DNA of 64,000 bases from Streptomyces sp. NBC_01298 (GTDB lineage Bacteria > Actinomycetota > Actinomycetes > Streptomycetales > Streptomycetaceae): positions 434,001 through 498,000 of the forward strand of contig NZ_CP108414.1 of the NCBI RefSeq assembly GCF_035978755.1, given 5' to 3'. A program made the translations under genes and the position numbers. The notes beneath the pieces are model-generated. The model saw only the letters and a list, made by a program, of their open reading frames with translations. It was not told the DNA's origin and ran no database searches. Positions 62,081 through 64,000 of this stretch are shown piece by piece. Positions within the stretch are counted from its first letter, which is position 1, and each line of letters starts with the position of its first letter.

Positions 62081-63234
62081 ACCAGGGCAGGAATCAGGTC
62101 GTGCACCGGGCTGTGCACCGGGCCGTGCACCGGGCCGCCAAGAGATCCCCTGGATGGAGCGTTCGCTCCAAACTCACCCTCAGCTACGCCGGGTTCCTCA
62201 TGGTCGCCGGCGTCCTGCTGCTCGCGGCGGTGTGGCTGTTCCTCCTGCGCTACGTCCCCGACCGCGCGCTCATCGTGTCCGCCGAGGCCCCCACCCACGG
62301 CGTCTTCCCCATCCGGTCCAACCTCCTGCGCGTCTTCGCTCCGAGGGCGGCCGCGGTACTGGCGTTCCTGCTGGTGCTCGGCCTCGTGGGCGGGTGGATC
62401 CTCGCCGGACGGATGCTCGCGCCCCTCACCCGGATCACGGACGCGGCGCGGACGGCCGGAAACCGGTCGCTGTCCCACCGGATCCACATGACGGGCCGCC
62501 AGGACGAATTCCGTGAACTCTCCGACGCCTTCGACTCGATGCTCGAACAGCTGGAGTCCCACGTGGCCGAGCAGCAGCGGTTCGCGGCGAACGCCTCCCA
62601 CGAGCTGCGCACCCCCCTGGCCATCTCCCGGACGCTCCTCGACGTGGCCCGCGAGGACCCGACCCTCGACCGGGGCGAGCTCATCGAACGCCTGCACGTC
62701 GTGAACGCGCGGGCGATCGACCTCACCGAGGCCCTCCTGCTGCTCAGCCACGGCGACCGCGCTGACTTCGCGCGCGAGGGCGTCGACCTCTCGCTCTTCG
62801 CCGAGGAAGCCGCCGAAACGCTGCTCCCCCTCGCCGAGCAGCGCCGCATCACCCTCGACGTCACCGGCGGGGCGGCCCGGACCGACGGCTCCGCGGAGCT
62901 CCTGCTTCGGATGGTGACGAACCTCGTCCAGAACGCCGTCGTCCACAACCTCCCCGCCGACGGGACCGTGACGGTCCACACCGAGGAGGACGGCGGCACG
63001 AGCGTGCTGCGGGTCGAGAACACGGGCCCCCGGCTCGCGCCGGAACTGGTCCCGACGCTCACCGAACCCTTCCGCCGCGCGACGGAACGCGTACGCACCG
63101 ACGAGCACGCCGGCGCCGGCCTCGGCCTGGCCATCGTGCACAGCATCGTCCGCGCCCACGCCGGCACCCTCGACCTCGCCCCCCGCGCGGCGGGGGGTCT
63201 CGTGGTGACGGTCCGGCTCCCGGGCGCGCGCTAG
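62077..63234 (+). CDS. Sensor histidine kinase
   Basis: A 385-residue sensor kinase. Two membrane helices (about 36-58 and 90-112) enclose a short loop; HAMP, then HisKA with FAANASHELRTPLA (His175) and an ATP-binding domain (NLVQNAVVHN, GAGLGLAIVHSIV). The N-terminus has a VHRA repeat. Coupled to the response regulator (ATGA). Its TAG stop (63232-63234) lies in the terminal inverted repeat of the MITE at 63231-63407, so the C-terminus may have been set by an insertion. Confidence 0.94.
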   Translation: MNQGRNQVVHRAVHRAVHRAAKRSPGWSVRSKLTLSYAGFLMVAGVLLLAAVWLFLLRYVPDRALIVSAEAPTHGVFPIRSNLLRVFAPRAAAVLAFLLVLGLVGGWILAGRMLAPLTRITDAARTAGNRSLSHRIHMTGRQDEFRELSDAFDSMLEQLESHVAEQQRFAANASHELRTPLAISRTLLDVAREDPTLDRGELIERLHVVNARAIDLTEALLLLSHGDRADFAREGVDLSLFAEEAAETLLPLAEQRRITLDVTGGAARTDGSAELLLRMVTNLVQNAVVHNLPADGTVTVHTEEDGGTSVLRVENTGPRLAPELVPTLTEPFRRATERVRTDEHAGAGLGLAIVHSIVRAHAGTLDLAPRAAGGLVVTVRLPGAR

Positions 63235-63407
63235 GGCCTGTCGTCAAACTCCCGTCGTCGCCCGAAGGGCGGCCGCGCGGCGTCCGGTGCGTGCTCTCGG
63301 CGTGCCGGGCGGAAAGCCGCGTACTGGACGTACCCGGCCTTCCGCCCGGTGCGGCGAGAGCGCGTGCCGGACGCCGTGCGGCAGGCGGGAGTTTGACGAC
63401 AGGCCCT
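63231..63407. mobile_element. MITE-like palindromic element
   Basis: 177 bp bounded by perfect 24-bp terminal inverted repeats (63231-63254 and 63384-63407; outer end CTAGGGCCTGTCGTCAAA). The interior is also largely palindromic, apart from a 19-base against 5-base asymmetry beside the repeats. No coding capacity. The ends GTTTGACGACAGGCCC recur in many streptomycete genomes in my memory. Confidence 0.85.
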
Positions 63408-63460
63408 AGGCGACGCCCGTAGGCCCGTACGTGGCTGAGGCCGACGAGTTCGCCGATGCC

Positions 63461-63916
63461 TCAGCGATCCTCGCCCGGTTCCTTCGTGTCGAACGCCTGG
63501 GCGACGGCAAGGCTGTCCTCGTAGACGTGGTGCCGGGTGACGAGGCCGTCCTCGACAGTGAGGTGCAAAGCGAACCGGGCGCGATAGGCGCGGCCGGTGG
63601 AGCGGGCGGTCTGACGGATCTCGCCGAGCACGACCGCGTCGTTTCCGTCAATGAGGACGCGCTCGATCTCGGTCGCCGCCTGCCCGGGCACGTGGTGCTC
63701 GGCGAGTTCGCGGAAGTGAGCGGCGGCATCGGCACGGGTGGCACGGTGGCGGATCCACGGGGTGGCGGGCCGACCGTGCTCGGCCTCCGGCCAGTCCAGC
63801 TTCCAGTCGCCCCGTTCGGCATACATCTCGGCGATGCGCTCGGGATCGCCCTCGCCGATCCGGCGCAACAGCTCCTCCAGCACGGCGCGGGTGGTTGCGG
63901 GTACGGCTGTGGACAC
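63461..63916 (-). CDS. SnoaL-like NTF2-family protein
   Basis: A 151-residue NTF2-fold protein (LEELLRRIGEGDPERIAEMYAERGDWKLDWPEAEHGRPATPWIRHR..AAHFRELAEHHVPGQ..LHLTVEDGLVTRHHVYEDSLAVAQAF). It is of the ketosteroid-isomerase-like group with unknown substrate. ATG 63916 follows an unremarkable upstream region to the window end. Convergent with the kinase across the MITE. Confidence 0.85.
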   Translation of the reverse strand: MSTAVPATTRAVLEELLRRIGEGDPERIAEMYAERGDWKLDWPEAEHGRPATPWIRHRATRADAAAHFRELAEHHVPGQAATEIERVLIDGNDAVVLGEIRQTARSTGRAYRARFALHLTVEDGLVTRHHVYEDSLAVAQAFDTKEPGEDR

Positions 63917-64000
63917 GACTCATCACTCCGATCCGGCATCCGCGTCCGGCTGACGCGGCGAGATCAGCATTCTGACCAGTGCCGACCGCTCCGTGCCATT

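Overview
The window is 64 kb of very GC-rich actinobacterial chromosome, almost certainly Streptomyces. The evidence is the codon bias, GTG starts, many leaderless -10 boxes of the TAGGCT type, Tat and lipobox exports, sugar ABC operons without their own ATPase, a csp/DEAD-box island and an initiator tRNA with a C1 x U72 mismatch. No rRNA, CRISPR array, prophage or complete insertion sequence was seen. One MITE-like palindromic element lies at the right end.

Layout. 0.06-2.9 kb: an MFS transporter and a beta-propeller membrane protein, translationally coupled. 3.0-5.9 kb: cold-shock island (small conserved protein, DEAD-box helicase, CspA-type protein) and tRNA-fMet. 5.9-8.8 kb: TetR, MFS exporter and SDR. 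8.9-9.3 kb: a lone ACT-domain gene behind a 16-residue leader peptide and terminator, i.e. an attenuator. 9.4-18.9 kb: alpha-glucan locus (LacI regulator, ABC transporter, GH87-like secreted glucanase with duplicated carbohydrate-binding modules, GH13 alpha-glucosidase). 19.2-30 kb: oleate hydratase, peroxiredoxin, SDR, a small secreted protein, RpiR regulator, M14 carboxypeptidase, HelD-type helicase, Tat carbonic anhydrase and a frameshifted SMI1/KNR4-like pseudogene. 29.8-34.7 kb: an inactive Y-family polymerase (ImuB-like) coupled to DnaE2, behind a LexA box. 36.3-37.9 kb: rifampicin monooxygenase behind a rifamycin-associated element.

38.0-43.4 kb: DinB-like protein, lipoprotein, secreted discoidin-metallophosphoesterase, then a second copy of the MFS/beta-propeller cassette. 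43.6-52.8 kb: glycan-degradation locus (secreted GH20 hexosaminidase, convergent GH29 alpha-L-fucosidase, hydroxyacid dehydrogenase, ABC transporter, DeoR-HTH/LacI-sensor hybrid regulator with a perfect palindromic operator). 52.9-58.7 kb: RNase H, then an MmpL/TetR/LmeA-like/MmpS-like envelope-transport module with a five-copy operator array, followed by a SnoaL-like gene whose promoter contains a SoxR box. 58.8-64 kb: ADP-ribosylglycohydrolase, methyltransferase, VanZ-like protein, two-component system, MITE and a second SnoaL-like protein.

The most informative signals are regulatory. They are the 16-bp-phased operator array at 56.1 kb, the SoxR-type promoter that moves the start of the gene at 58.3 kb, the attenuator at 9.2-9.3 kb, the RAE in front of the rifampicin monooxygenase, the LexA box in front of dnaE2, and the MITE that supplies the stop codon of a histidine kinase. 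All functional calls rest on reading motifs by eye; no database search was possible.
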